This document shows positions 24,826-33,659 of a DNA stretch of 64,000 nt, piece by piece. This DNA comes from JBOGVZ01 sp050692985 (GTDB lineage Bacteria; Actinomycetota; UBA4738; CALAEC01): NCBI GenBank assembly GCA_050692985.1, contig JBOGVZ010000073.1, positions 1 through 64,000 of the forward strand. The letters run 5' to 3'. A program made the position numbers and the translations under genes. The stretch's first letter is position 1. Every line of letters begins with the position of its first letter. Below the pieces are notes generated by a model that searched no databases, was not told the DNA's origin, and saw nothing but the letters and a program-made list of their open reading frames with translations.

Positions 24826-25698
24826 GTGACCGCGAAGGTGATCGACGGGAAGGCCATGGCCGCGGAGATCCGGGCCGAGGTGGCCGAGCGGGTGCGGGCC
24901 CTGGCCGAGGGCGGGGTGACCCCCGGCCTGGCCGCGGTGCTGGTCGGCGAGGACGAGGCCTCCCGGATCTACGTGGGAGCCAAGCAGAAGGCCTGCGCCG
25001 AGGTGGGGATCCGCTCCGAGCGCCACGACCTCCCCGGCGACCTGGCCCAGGAGGACCTTCTGGGGCTGATCGACCGGCTCAACGGGAACCCTGACGTGCA
25101 CGGCATCCTGGTGCAGCTGCCCCTGCCCGGGCACATCTCGGTGCTGGCGGTGCACGAGGCCCTTGCGGTGTCGAAGGACGTGGACGGACTGACCCCGGCC
25201 AGCGTGGGCCGGCTGGTGCGCGGGGAGGCCACGTTCCTGCCGGCCACGCCGTTCGGGATCGTGGAGATGCTGGGCCGCACGGGGATCCCCACCGAGGGGC
25301 AAGAGGTGGTGGTCGTCGGCCGTGGGCCGCTGGTGGGCATGCCGCTGTCGATCATGCTGGCCCAGAAGTCGCCTCGGGGGAACGCCACCGTGACCCTGTG
25401 CCACACCGCCACCCGGGACCTTCCGGCCCACACCCGGCGGGCCGACATCCTGGTGGCGGCGGCCGGACGGCCCCGGACCGTCACGGCGGAGATGGTCAAG
25501 CCGGGGGCCGCGGTGATCGATGTGGGCGTGAACCGGACCGAGGAGGGCTTGGTGGGCGACGTGGCCTTCGACGAGGTGGCCGAGGTGGCCGGATGGATCA
25601 CGCCGGTCCCCGGCGGCGTCGGCCCCCTCACGGTGGCCATGCTGCTGGTGAACACCGTTCGGGCGGCGGAGGAAGCCGCCGCGGCCACGGCTCCATGA
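24826..25698 (+). CDS. folD: Methylene-THF dehydrogenase/cyclohydrolase
   Basis: A 290-residue bifunctional one-carbon enzyme converting 5,10-methylene-THF to 10-formyl-THF. The catalytic Lys lies in SRIYVGAKQKACAEVGI. VQLPLPGHI and DVDGLTPASVG are conserved, the NADP fold has VVVGRGPLVGMPLS, and the end is PVPGGVGPLTVAMLLVNT. It overlaps metF by 4 nt (ATGA). Together they set the balance between formyl-THF for purines (purN and purH are nearby) and methyl-THF for methionine. Confidence 0.95.
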   Translation: MTAKVIDGKAMAAEIRAEVAERVRALAEGGVTPGLAAVLVGEDEASRIYVGAKQKACAEVGIRSERHDLPGDLAQEDLLGLIDRLNGNPDVHGILVQLPLPGHISVLAVHEALAVSKDVDGLTPASVGRLVRGEATFLPATPFGIVEMLGRTGIPTEGQEVVVVGRGPLVGMPLSIMLAQKSPRGNATVTLCHTATRDLPAHTRRADILVAAAGRPRTVTAEMVKPGAAVIDVGVNRTEEGLVGDVAFDEVAEVAGWITPVPGGVGPLTVAMLLVNTVRAAEEAAAATAP

Positions 25699-26615
25699 CG
25701 ATCCGCTCCACCAGCCGGCTGGAGCGGATCCTTCACCAGGGCGCCTTCGCCGTGACGGCCGAGGTCGTCCCTCCGCGGGACGCGGATCCCGCGATGGTGG
25801 TCGAGCAGGCTCGGGCCCTGCGGGGATTCGCCGACGCGGTGAACGTCACCGACAACCCGACCTCCTCGGCGCACATGTCGGCGGTCGCCGGGGCCGCGCT
25901 GGTGGCGGGGGAGGGGCTCGAGCCGGTGCTCCAGGTGACCACCCGGGACCGCAACCGGCTGGCGCTGACCGGCGACCTCCTGGGGGCGTGGGCCCTGGGG
26001 GCCCGCAACCTCCTGTGCCTGACAGGCGACCCGGTCGGGGTGGGGGACCACCCGGATGCCCGGGAGGTCTCGGACCTGTCGGTGATCGAGCTGGTCCGCT
26101 TCGCCGTGAGCCTTCGAGACCGGGGCCGATCGCTGTCGGGCCGGCGGCTGGATACACCGCCTCGGTACTTCGTCGGCGTGGCGGACGTTCCGCTGGCCCC
26201 CGACTACGACTCGGCTCGCCTGGAGGAGAAGGCCGACGCCGGCGCGGACTTCGTGCAGACCCAGATCGTGTACGACGTGGACGCCATGGGGGAGTGGGCC
26301 GAGAAGATCCGCCCTCGAGGCATCTTCGAGCGGATGTTCGTGCTGGTGGGCGTGGCTCCGCCGCGCTCGGCCGCCGCGGCCCGCTTCATGCGCGAGCACC
26401 TGTCGGGCGTGGCCGTCCCCGACGAGGTCGTTCGTCGGCTGGAGGGTGCGGACGACCCGGAGTCGGAGGGGGTGAGGCTCACGGTGGAGATCGTCGCCGC
26501 GCTGCGAGAGATCCGCGGGGTCGCCGGGATCCACGTGATGGGCCTGGGGAAGGAGCACGCGGTCCGCCGGGTCATCGACGACGCCGGGCTTCTCCCCCGC
26601 CCCGCGGCCGGTTAG
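25695..26615 (+). CDS. metF: Methylenetetrahydrofolate reductase family protein
   Basis: A 306-residue FAD TIM-barrel protein that reduces methylene-THF to methyl-THF. Visible landmarks are FAVTAEVVPPRDAD, VNVTDNPTSSAHMSA, NLLCLTGDPVGVGDHP (flavin/folate region) and KADAGADFVQTQIVYD. It is translationally coupled to folD. Its stop codon overlaps the stop of the convergent CBS gene. Many actinobacterial members of this branch use ferredoxin- or NADH-linked partners not visible here. Confidence 0.9.
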   Translation: MTIRSTSRLERILHQGAFAVTAEVVPPRDADPAMVVEQARALRGFADAVNVTDNPTSSAHMSAVAGAALVAGEGLEPVLQVTTRDRNRLALTGDLLGAWALGARNLLCLTGDPVGVGDHPDAREVSDLSVIELVRFAVSLRDRGRSLSGRRLDTPPRYFVGVADVPLAPDYDSARLEEKADAGADFVQTQIVYDVDAMGEWAEKIRPRGIFERMFVLVGVAPPRSAAAARFMREHLSGVAVPDEVVRRLEGADDPESEGVRLTVEIVAALREIRGVAGIHVMGLGKEHAVRRVIDDAGLLPRPAAG

Positions 26616-27073
26616 TCGAGGTCGCCGGCCTCGATCCGCTTGAGGCGGCGCTCCCGCACCAGTCCGCTGGACTCGATCAGCCGGTGGAGCCCCTCGGGCT
26701 CGTTCAGCGCGCCGGCCAGCACCCCCGAGAGGTCTCGCTGGGACACGATGCCCACCAGCTTCCCGCCCTCCAGCACCGGGAGGTGCCGGATCCACCGGTC
26801 GGTCATGATCCCGGCCGCCTCCCGGAGGGAGGTGCCGGGCTCCACCGTGATGAGGCCCTTCGACATGAGCTCCGAGATCGGGGTGTCCAGGGGCGTCCCG
26901 GTGGCCACGGCCTTGAGGATGTCCCGCTCGGTGACGATGCCCAGCAGATCCTCCCCCTCGATCACCAGGAGCGAGCCGGTCTGCTGGTCCCACATCTTCG
27001 ACGCGGCCGCGGCCAGGGTGTCGTCGGGGCGGTCGGTGACCGCCGCCTTCGTCATGATGTCGGAGATCCTCAT
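26612..27073 (-). CDS. Tandem CBS-domain protein
   Basis: A 153-residue protein made almost entirely of two CBS domains: MRISDIMTKAAVTDRPDDTL...GIVTERDIL and ISELMSKGLITVEPGTSLRE...LVGIVSQRDLS. Such pairs bind adenine nucleotides or SAM and act as energy sensors. The ATG overlaps the citrate synthase stop (TGATG), so it is co-translated with gltA and may tune it or another enzyme. The 30-residue tail is charged and has no recognised domain. Confidence 0.9.
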   Translation of the reverse strand: MRISDIMTKAAVTDRPDDTLAAAASKMWDQQTGSLLVIEGEDLLGIVTERDILKAVATGTPLDTPISELMSKGLITVEPGTSLREAAGIMTDRWIRHLPVLEGGKLVGIVSQRDLSGVLAGALNEPEGLHRLIESSGLVRERRLKRIEAGDLD

Positions 27074-28188
27074 CAGCGGTCCTCGAGCGGGACGTAGTCC
27101 TGGTTCCGGGGCCCGATGTACTCCGACTCCGGCCGGATCAGCCGGTTGTCGTTCAGCTGCTCACGCACGTGAGCGGTCCACCCGGCCACCCGGCTGGCGG
27201 CGAACACCGTGGTGAACAGGTCGATGGGGATGCCCAGCGCCTGGTACACGGACGCCGCGTAGAAGTCCACGTTCGGGTACAGGCCCTTCTCCTCCATGAC
27301 CACCTTCTCGATGCGCTCGGAGATCTCGTACCACCGGGTGTCGCTGGCCCGCTCGCCGAGCTCGCGGGCCAGCCGCCGCAGGTGGGTGGCCCGGGGGTCC
27401 TCGGTCTTGTACACGCGGTGGCCGAAGCCCATGATCTTCTGCTTGCGGCCCAGCCTGTCCTTGATGTGGCGCTCGGCCCCCTCCGCCTCCCCGATCTCCT
27501 GGAGCATCTTCATGACGGCCTCGTTGGCCCCGCCGTGCAGCGGCCCTTTGAGGGCGCAGATCGCCCCCGTCACCGCCGAGTGCATGTCGGCCAGCGTGGA
27601 CGCCACCACCCGGGCCACGAACGTGGACGCGTTCATGGTGTGGTCGGCGTGGAGCACCAGGCAGATGTCGAAGGCCCGTGCCGCCTCCTCCTCCGGCTCC
27701 TCCCCCAGGAGCATGGCCAGGAAGTTGGCGGCGTGGGGGAGCTTGGGGTTGGGGGGGATCACGTCCAGGCCCGACCGCAGCCGGTGGTAGGCGGCGATCA
27801 TCGTGGGGAACCTGGCGATGAGCCGCAGGGCCTTGCGCTCGTTCGCCTCGGCCGACTGGTCCCACCCGTCGGGGTCGTAGGCCGAGGCCGCCGACACGGA
27901 GGTCCGGAGCATCGACATCGGGGAGGTGGACTCGGACAGCGTGGGCATCAACCGCTCCAGGAACTCGTCGAGCTCTCGCTCGGTGATGAGCCGCTCGGTG
28001 ACCTCCTCGAGCTCGTGGCGGTTCGGGAGGCGGACGTTGTGGAGGAGGAACACCGTCTCCTCGAACGTGGAATAGGTGGCCAGGTCGTGGATGTCGTAGC
28101 CCGCGTAGAAGAGCTTCCCCAGCTTGCCGTCGATGTCGGAGAGCGCGGTCTCCGCGGCGACGACGTCGGCGAGCCCCTTCTCGGTCAC
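27073..28188 (-). CDS. gltA: Citrate synthase (or 2-methylcitrate synthase), short bacterial type
   Basis: A 371-residue enzyme that condenses oxaloacetate with acetyl-CoA (or propionyl-CoA) at the entry of the TCA cycle. The catalytic triad is visible: His in LKGPLHGGANE, His in IMGFGHRVYKT, Asp in NVDFYAAS. The length is that of the dimeric type also used by methylcitrate synthases, and with propionyl-CoA genes nearby specificity cannot be settled. GTG 28188 is chosen because GAGGAGG precedes it; the long open region upstream lacks family similarity. It forms an operon with the CBS gene. Confidence 0.93.
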   Translation of the reverse strand: MTEKGLADVVAAETALSDIDGKLGKLFYAGYDIHDLATYSTFEETVFLLHNVRLPNRHELEEVTERLITERELDEFLERLMPTLSESTSPMSMLRTSVSAASAYDPDGWDQSAEANERKALRLIARFPTMIAAYHRLRSGLDVIPPNPKLPHAANFLAMLLGEEPEEEAARAFDICLVLHADHTMNASTFVARVVASTLADMHSAVTGAICALKGPLHGGANEAVMKMLQEIGEAEGAERHIKDRLGRKQKIMGFGHRVYKTEDPRATHLRRLARELGERASDTRWYEISERIEKVVMEEKGLYPNVDFYAASVYQALGIPIDLFTTVFAASRVAGWTAHVREQLNDNRLIRPESEYIGPRNQDYVPLEDR

Positions 28189-28306
28189 CAGCGCCTCCTC
28201 GTGCCCTCGTGGCGAGTCTACCAGGGAGCGCGCCGCGTCCCGTAGCCGGGCGGTCCCGGGGCATCCGCCGCGTAGGCGCTGCCGCGGCAGGGTAAGTGCA
28301 CTGTCG

Positions 28307-29608
28307 GTGGAGCACCCCCGCACGTTGGCCGGCCGGTACGAGCTCGACCGGCCCCTCGGGTCCGGCGGGATGGGCCGGGTCTTCCTGGCCACCGACCGCG
28401 TCCTGGGACGCAGCGTGGCCGTCAAGGTCCTGGCCCCTCACCTGGCCCGGGACGAGCACGCGGTCTCCCGCTTCCGGCGGGAGGCCCGGTCCGCCGCCGG
28501 CCTGGCCCACCCCGCGATCGTCTCGGTCTACGACTCCGGCTCGGAGAACGGCTGGCACTACCTGGTGATGGAGCACGTCGAGGGCAGGACCCTCGGGCAG
28601 GTGCTGCGGGAGGAGGGGCTGCTGCTTGCCGGCCGGGCCGCGGAGATCGCCGCGGAGCTGGCCCGGGCGCTGTCGGAGGCCCATGCGGCCGGGATCGTCC
28701 ACCGGGACGTGAAGCCGGGGAACGTCATGGTCACGCCGGACGGCGAGGTCAAGGTGGTGGACTTCGGCATCGCCGGCGCGGTCTCCTCGGACAGCGCCAC
28801 CGAGACCGCCGCCATCCTGGGGACGGTGAGCTACCTGGCGCCGGAGCAGGTCCGCGGCCGGCCGGCGGACCCCCGGTCCGACCTGTACGCGCTGGGCGTG
28901 GTCCTGTACGAGATGCTCACCGGCCGCCCGCCGTTCGTGGCCGACGCCCCCCTGGCGGTGGCCTACAAGCACGTCGAGGAGGCCCCGGTCCCGCCGTCGG
29001 AGCTGAACCCCGACGTCCCCCCGGCGCTCGAGGCCGTGGTCATGCGGGCCCTGGCCAAGGATCCCCAGCAGCGCTATCCCTCCGCGGAGGCCGTGCTCGA
29101 GGATGTGGACCGGTTCCTCGAGGAGCCCGAGATGGCTCCGACCGCGACCGTGCCCCTGGCCGGGTCGTCGGCCGGGCAGCCCCACGATGCGGCCACCCCG
29201 GCCGGCGGCAGCCGCCCGGGGGCGCACCGGGCCACCAGGAGCCGGCGGTGGATGGTGGCCGTTGCGGTGGCGGCCGCGCTGGCCGCCGCCGTCCCGGTGG
29301 CCCTGGTGCTCTCCTCCGGCGACGAAGCCAGCACCAAGCCACCGGAGGAAGGGGCGCCGGCGCCGGGCGGCGACCGATCCACCGAGGAGGGGCCCGACGG
29401 AGCCGCCACTCCCGACGGCGGGACCACGAAGGACGAGAACGATGGGGAGGAGGGCCAGGAGGCTCCCTCGAACGACGGGTCGGAGCCCGCGGAGGAAGGA
29501 GCGGGTGAGGAGCCCGAGCCGTCACCCACGCCCACACCGACCCCGTCCCCCTCTCCCACCCCGTCCGAGGACCCCAGCCCGTCGCCGTCCGCCCCGGCCT
29601 CGCCGTAG
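28307..29608 (+). CDS. PknB-type transmembrane Ser/Thr protein kinase
   Basis: A 433-residue kinase. The catalytic domain covers about residues 10-265: GSGGMGRVF (P-loop), VAVKVL (Lys), HRDVKPGNVM (catalytic loop), DFGIA (Mg-binding) and SYLAPEQVRG (activation segment end). A juxtamembrane linker leads to one span (WMVAVAVAAALAAAVPVALV). The extracellular part is acidic and Pro/Ser/Thr-rich (PSPTPTPTPSPSPTPSE) with no PASTA repeats, so it may sense through a disordered stalk or act mainly inside. GTG 28307 gives MEHPRTLAGRYEL. It is divergent from gltA. Confidence 0.92.
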   Translation: MEHPRTLAGRYELDRPLGSGGMGRVFLATDRVLGRSVAVKVLAPHLARDEHAVSRFRREARSAAGLAHPAIVSVYDSGSENGWHYLVMEHVEGRTLGQVLREEGLLLAGRAAEIAAELARALSEAHAAGIVHRDVKPGNVMVTPDGEVKVVDFGIAGAVSSDSATETAAILGTVSYLAPEQVRGRPADPRSDLYALGVVLYEMLTGRPPFVADAPLAVAYKHVEEAPVPPSELNPDVPPALEAVVMRALAKDPQQRYPSAEAVLEDVDRFLEEPEMAPTATVPLAGSSAGQPHDAATPAGGSRPGAHRATRSRRWMVAVAVAAALAAAVPVALVLSSGDEASTKPPEEGAPAPGGDRSTEEGPDGAATPDGGTTKDENDGEEGQEAPSNDGSEPAEEGAGEEPEPSPTPTPTPSPSPTPSEDPSPSPSAPASP

Positions 29609-29626
29609 CCCATCACCGGCCGCGGC

Positions 29627-29632
29627 TATGAT
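29627..29632 (+). promoter_or_regulatory. -10 box of the IDH gene
   Basis: TATGAT, 27 nt before ATG 29660. The leader contains GAGGAGAGGAG as ribosome binding site. Confidence 0.45.
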
Positions 29633-29659
29633 GCGGGGACCGAGGAGAGGAGCGAAGCG

Positions 29660-30748
29660 ATGGCGCACCGAGTGACCTTCATCCCCGGCGACGGCGTCGG
29701 GCCCGAGCTCTCCGAGGCCACCCGGCGTGTCCTGGAAGGCACCGGCGTGACGTTCGACTGGGACTTCCAGGAGGCCGGCGCCGACGTCATGGACAGGTAC
29801 GGCACGCCGCTGCCGGACCACGTCCTGGACTCGATCCGCCAGAGCGGGGTGGCCATCAAGGGGCCCATCACCACACCGGTGGGGACGGGGTTCCGGAGCG
29901 TGAACGTGGCGCTGCGGAAGGAGCTGGACCTGTACTGCTGCCTCCGCCCGTGCAAGTCCTACGCGGGCGTCCGGTCTCGGTACGAGGACGTGGACGTGGT
30001 CATCTGCCGGGAGAACCACGAGGACCTGTATGCCGGCGTGGAGTTCGAGCAGGGTACCCCCGAGGCCAAGCAGCTGATCGACTTCATCGCCGACCTGGGC
30101 GCCGCCCGCATCCGTGAGGACTCGGGGATCTCCGTGAAGCCGATCTCCGTGACCGGGACCCGGCGGATCGTGCGGTGGGCCTTCGACTACGCCCGCCGCG
30201 AGGGGCGGAAGAAGGTCACCGCGGTGCACAAGGCGAACATCATGAAGTTCTCCGACGGCCTGTTCCTGGCCACGGCCCGCGAGGTTGCCGAGGAGTATGG
30301 CGACGTCGAGTTCGAGGACCGCATCGTCGACAACCTGGCCATGCAGCTGGTGTCCCGGCCCGAGGAGTACGACGTGCTGGTCCTGCCGAACCTCTACGGC
30401 GACATCATCTCGGACCTGTGCGCCGGCCTGATCGGCGGCCTGGGGGTGGCGCCCGGCGGCAACATCGGCGACACGGCCGCGGTGTTCGAGGCCACCCACG
30501 GGAGCGCGCCCAAGTACAGGGGCATGAACAAGGTCAACCCCATGGCCATGATGTTCTCGGGCATGCTCATGCTCCGTCACCTCGACGAGCGCGACGCCGC
30601 GGGCCGCCTGGAGCGAGCCCTGGCCGACGTCATCGAGGAAGGCAAGGACGTCACCTACGACATGAAGCCCACCCGCGACGACCCCACCGCGGTCGGCACC
30701 TCCGAGGTCGCCGATGCGGTGATCCGGAAGCTCGAGGAAGGGGCCTAG
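29660..30748 (+). CDS. NAD(P)-dependent isocitrate dehydrogenase, IDH/IPMDH family
   Basis: A 362-residue beta-decarboxylating dehydrogenase. FIPGDGVGPE, SGVAIKGPITTPVGTGFRS, HKANIMKFSDG, NLYGDIISDLCAGLIGGLG and HGSAPKYRGMNKVNPMAMM are family landmarks, and the context of citrate synthase and malate dehydrogenase favours isocitrate. A notable change is RENHEDLYAG, where relatives usually have RENTEDLY. A paralogue with the standard motif is at 34658. Substrate is therefore probable, not proven; homoisocitrate or isopropylmalate are alternatives. Confidence 0.85.
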   Translation: MAHRVTFIPGDGVGPELSEATRRVLEGTGVTFDWDFQEAGADVMDRYGTPLPDHVLDSIRQSGVAIKGPITTPVGTGFRSVNVALRKELDLYCCLRPCKSYAGVRSRYEDVDVVICRENHEDLYAGVEFEQGTPEAKQLIDFIADLGAARIREDSGISVKPISVTGTRRIVRWAFDYARREGRKKVTAVHKANIMKFSDGLFLATAREVAEEYGDVEFEDRIVDNLAMQLVSRPEEYDVLVLPNLYGDIISDLCAGLIGGLGVAPGGNIGDTAAVFEATHGSAPKYRGMNKVNPMAMMFSGMLMLRHLDERDAAGRLERALADVIEEGKDVTYDMKPTRDDPTAVGTSEVADAVIRKLEEGA

Positions 30749-30777
30749 CCACCTCGGGCAGGGCGGCGTCCCGCCGA

Positions 30778-30783
30778 TACCCT
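30778..30783 (+). promoter_or_regulatory. -10 box of azlCD
   Basis: TACCCT ends 7 nt before GTG 30791; leaderless pattern. Confidence 0.5.
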
Positions 30784-30790
30784 GTGGGCC

Positions 30791-31456
30791 GTGGCGGAGC
30801 GAGTGAGGTCCCGGTTCCGTCAGGGCGCACGGGCGACCCTCCCGTTCATGGTGGCCGTGGCGGGGTTCGGCATCTCCTTCGGCCTGCTGGCCAGGGCGGC
30901 GGGCATGGGAGCCCTGCCGCCGGTGGTGATGTCGGCCACGACCTTCGCCGGCTCGGCCCAGTTCGCCGCGGCCGGCATCCTGGAGGCCGGTGGCGCGGTC
31001 GGGGCGGCGGTGGCCGCGGCGGTCCTGCTCAACGCTCGCTACGGCCCGATGGGGATCTCGATCGCACCGGTGTTCCGGGGACCGGCCTGGCGGCGCCTGT
31101 TGGCCGCCCAGCTCATCGTCGACGAGTCCTGGGCGATCTCCGGGGGGCGCGACGGCCGCTTCGACCTGGGGCGGCTGATCGGGTCGGGGGTGGTCCTGTA
31201 CGTCGCCTGGGTCGGGTCGACGGCGGTGGGTGCGCTGGGCGGGGCCGTGCTGGGCGATCCCGACGCCCTGGGCCTCGATGCCGCCTTTCCCGCGCTGTTC
31301 CTGGCGTTGCTGTGGCCGCAGGTCCGCGAGGGCCGGGCGGTGGTCGCCGCCCTGGCCGGAGCGGCCATCGCCCTGGCCCTGATGCCCGTGGCGCCCCCGG
31401 GGGTCCCGATCATCGCCGCCTCGCTCGCCTGCCTGGCGGGGATCCGCCGACGATGA
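30791..31456 (+). CDS. azlC: Branched-chain amino-acid exporter large subunit
   Basis: A 221-residue membrane protein of the AzlC/YgaZ family, the large subunit of a two-component exporter of valine, leucine and related compounds. It has about five hydrophobic spans, with GFGISFGLLARAAGMG and TTFAGSAQFAAAGIL typical of the N-terminal half and LLNARYGPMGISIAP in the middle. The stop overlaps azlD by 4 nt. Confidence 0.9.
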   Translation: MAERVRSRFRQGARATLPFMVAVAGFGISFGLLARAAGMGALPPVVMSATTFAGSAQFAAAGILEAGGAVGAAVAAAVLLNARYGPMGISIAPVFRGPAWRRLLAAQLIVDESWAISGGRDGRFDLGRLIGSGVVLYVAWVGSTAVGALGGAVLGDPDALGLDAAFPALFLALLWPQVREGRAVVAALAGAAIALALMPVAPPGVPIIAASLACLAGIRRR

Positions 31457-31758
31457 CCGAGGCGTGGCTGGTGGTCACGGGCGTGGGGGCGGCCACGGTC
31501 GCCATCAAGGCCCTGGGACCCGTGCTCCTCGGCGGGCGTCCGCTGTCCAGGCGGATCCAGGGGGTGGTGAGGCTCCTGGCCCCGGCCCTGCTGGCCGCGC
31601 TGGTGGTCACCCAGGTGTTCGGTGCCGACCGCGGGCTCGTGGTCGACGCCCGGGTCGCCGGGCTGGTGGCCGCGGTGGGGGCCCTGCTGCTGCGGGCCCC
31701 GGTCCTGGTGGTCGTGGTGGCCGCGGCAGCGGTCACGGCGCTGGTGCGACTGGCGTGA
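31453..31758 (+). CDS. azlD: Branched-chain amino-acid exporter small subunit
   Basis: A 101-residue AzlD-type protein with four short hydrophobic segments (AWLVVTGVGAATVAIKALGP; LLAPALLAALVVTQVFG). It is the small partner of AzlC. The ATG overlaps the azlC stop (ATGA), so equal expression is likely. Confidence 0.88.
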   Translation: MTEAWLVVTGVGAATVAIKALGPVLLGGRPLSRRIQGVVRLLAPALLAALVVTQVFGADRGLVVDARVAGLVAAVGALLLRAPVLVVVVAAAAVTALVRLA

Positions 31759-31792
31759 GCCGGCGCGCTCGCCCACCACGGCGCGGCCTCGG

Positions 31793-31798
31793 TAGGAT
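31793..31798 (+). promoter_or_regulatory. -10 box of mdh
   Basis: TAGGAT, 36 nt before ATG 31835; the leader ends with GCGGAGGATCC as ribosome binding site. Confidence 0.45.
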
Positions 31799-31834
31799 GA
31801 CCCGGGTTCGGACCCCGTCGAGCGGAGGATCCAG

Positions 31835-32764
31835 ATGAAGGTGACCGTCGTGGGCAGCGGCTTCGTCGGCTCCACCACCGCCTTCCGGGTGGCCCAGCGG
31901 GAGCTGGCCGACGAGGTGTGGATGATCGACATCGTCGAGGGGCTCCCCCAGGGGCTGGCCCTGGACATGAACCACGCCGCCGCGGTGGACGGGTTCGAGC
32001 CGGTCCTGCGGGGGACGAACGACTACGGCGACACCGCGGGCTCGGACCTGGCGGTGATCACCGCGGGCCTGCCCCGACAGCCGGGGATGAGCCGGATGGA
32101 CCTCCTGGAGAAGAACGCGGAGATCATGCGCGATGCCGCGGGGAAGGTTCGGGACGGGTCGCCGGACGCCATCGTGATCGTGGTGTCGAACCCCCTCGAC
32201 GAGATGACGTTCCTGGCTGCGGAGGTCACCGGGTTCCCCAGGAACCGGGTCATGGGGATGGCCGGGACGCTGGACTCGGGGCGGCTGAAGCACTTCATCG
32301 CCGAGGAGCTAGCGGTCTCGCCGAAGGTGGTCGAGGCCATGACCCTGGGCTCCCACGGGGAGTCGATGGTGCCGCTCCCGCATCATGCCCGGGTGGACGG
32401 GAGGCCGCTGCGGGAGCTGGTGGACGACGAGACCCTGGAGCGCCTGTACGCCCGCACCAGGGACGCCGGGGCGGAGATCGTCGGCTACCTGAAGAAGGGC
32501 AGCGCCTACCACGGGCCCGCCGCCTCGGTCACCCAGATGGTGGCGGCCATCGCGGGGGACGGCCCCGAGGTCCTCCCGGTGTGCGCCTGGTGCACCGGGG
32601 AGTACGGGATCAGCGACGTGTACCTGGGGGTGCCGGCCCGGCTGGGCCGCCGGGGCGTCGAGGAGATCGTGGAGCTGGACCTCGACGAGGACACCCTGGC
32701 CGCGCTCCGCGAGGCCGCCGAGGGCATCCGCACCCGCTGCGCGGACCTCGGGGCCCTGTCCTAG
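31835..32764 (+). CDS. mdh: Malate dehydrogenase (LDH-like type)
   Basis: A 309-residue NAD-dependent dehydrogenase oxidising malate to oxaloacetate. VVGSGFVGSTTAF binds NAD. The substrate-specificity loop is GLPRQPGMSRMDLL, where Arg rather than Gln at the specificity position marks malate rather than lactate use. VSNPLDEMT and GSHGESMVPL (catalytic His) are conserved. With gltA and the IDH gene in the preceding 5 kb it forms a TCA group. Confidence 0.93.
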   Translation: MKVTVVGSGFVGSTTAFRVAQRELADEVWMIDIVEGLPQGLALDMNHAAAVDGFEPVLRGTNDYGDTAGSDLAVITAGLPRQPGMSRMDLLEKNAEIMRDAAGKVRDGSPDAIVIVVSNPLDEMTFLAAEVTGFPRNRVMGMAGTLDSGRLKHFIAEELAVSPKVVEAMTLGSHGESMVPLPHHARVDGRPLRELVDDETLERLYARTRDAGAEIVGYLKKGSAYHGPAASVTQMVAAIAGDGPEVLPVCAWCTGEYGISDVYLGVPARLGRRGVEEIVELDLDEDTLAALREAAEGIRTRCADLGALS

Positions 32765-32813
32765 GCGCCCCCCAGGCCGGGCGGCATCGCCCGCCCGCCC
32801 GTCCCCGGGCGCC

Positions 32814-33575
32814 TCACACGGTCCGCACGGTCACGGTGAACCCGAACGAGGCCGCGTTCAGGAGGAGGCCTTCCAGCGACACCCCGCCGGCCCCCGAGCA
32901 GGGGATGCCCACGCACAGGACGGTGACGATCCCCAGGGCCTTGTTCCCGTCGGTGATGTCGCCCACCGGGCCCCCGGAGTCCCCGAAGCTCACCGGTCCC
33001 AGGGCGCTCCACTCGGTCCCGTCGTTGAAGTGCAGCACCCCCACGCGCTCCTCCTGGGTGAGGGTGGTGGCGTGGAACCCCACCCCGTTCCCGGAGAACT
33101 GCACCAGGTCGCCGACCCCGGCGGTCTGGGTGGTGGACACCCCGGTCGGGATGTTCGGGTGGCCCTTCATGGCCGGGTCCACCAGGGACAGGTTCTCCTC
33201 GAACACCCGGATCAGCGAGTAATCCAGGTTTGAGGAGATGAACGCCACCTCGCCGATCACCAGGATGGGGCTGCCGAAGGTGCCCGTCTGGAGGGTGATC
33301 CGCTCGCCGACCCGGTCCACGCAGTGGGCCGCCGTGCCCACGAAGACGGTCCCGGCGTGGGCGCCGGTGCCGTCGTACACCCAGTTCAGGGTGCACTGCC
33401 CGCCCCCTTCGTTGATGATCGAGGCTCCCGGCTGGATCGTGGTGGTCTGGGCCAGGGACTGGGAGGGGATGGCGGCCAGGGCCAGGGCCACCGCGGCGGC
33501 CACGGCCAGCACGATCCTCCGGGCCCGGCCACGGGAGCGTCGAGCGATCTCCGGCGCGTCCAGGGTCGACCGCAT
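32814..33575 (-). CDS. Secreted trypsin-like serine protease
   Basis: A 253-residue exported S1-type peptidase. An Arg-rich N-terminus and hydrophobic core (RIVLAVAAAVALALAAIPSQSLAQ) form the signal peptide. The catalytic triad is visible: His in VGTAAHCVDRV, Asp in SSNLDYSLIRVF, Ser in SFGDSGGPVGD. ATG 33575 follows GAGGAGG and a TAGGAT promoter box. It probably degrades extracellular protein or processes surface proteins; no propeptide is obvious. Confidence 0.88.
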   Translation of the reverse strand: MRSTLDAPEIARRSRGRARRIVLAVAAAVALALAAIPSQSLAQTTTIQPGASIINEGGGQCTLNWVYDGTGAHAGTVFVGTAAHCVDRVGERITLQTGTFGSPILVIGEVAFISSNLDYSLIRVFEENLSLVDPAMKGHPNIPTGVSTTQTAGVGDLVQFSGNGVGFHATTLTQEERVGVLHFNDGTEWSALGPVSFGDSGGPVGDITDGNKALGIVTVLCVGIPCSGAGGVSLEGLLLNAASFGFTVTVRTV

Positions 33576-33614
33576 CTCGGGTGCCTCCTCACTCCCGCGG
33601 GGCGGGTCCACGTC

Positions 33615-33620
33615 ATCCTA
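33615..33620 (-). promoter_or_regulatory. -10 box of the protease gene
   Basis: TAGGAT on the minus strand, 39 nt before ATG 33575, giving a leader that contains the GAGGAGG ribosome binding site. Confidence 0.4.
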
Positions 33621-33659
33621 CCCAGGAGGGTGGCCTTCGATGCTTGCCATGTATCGGGC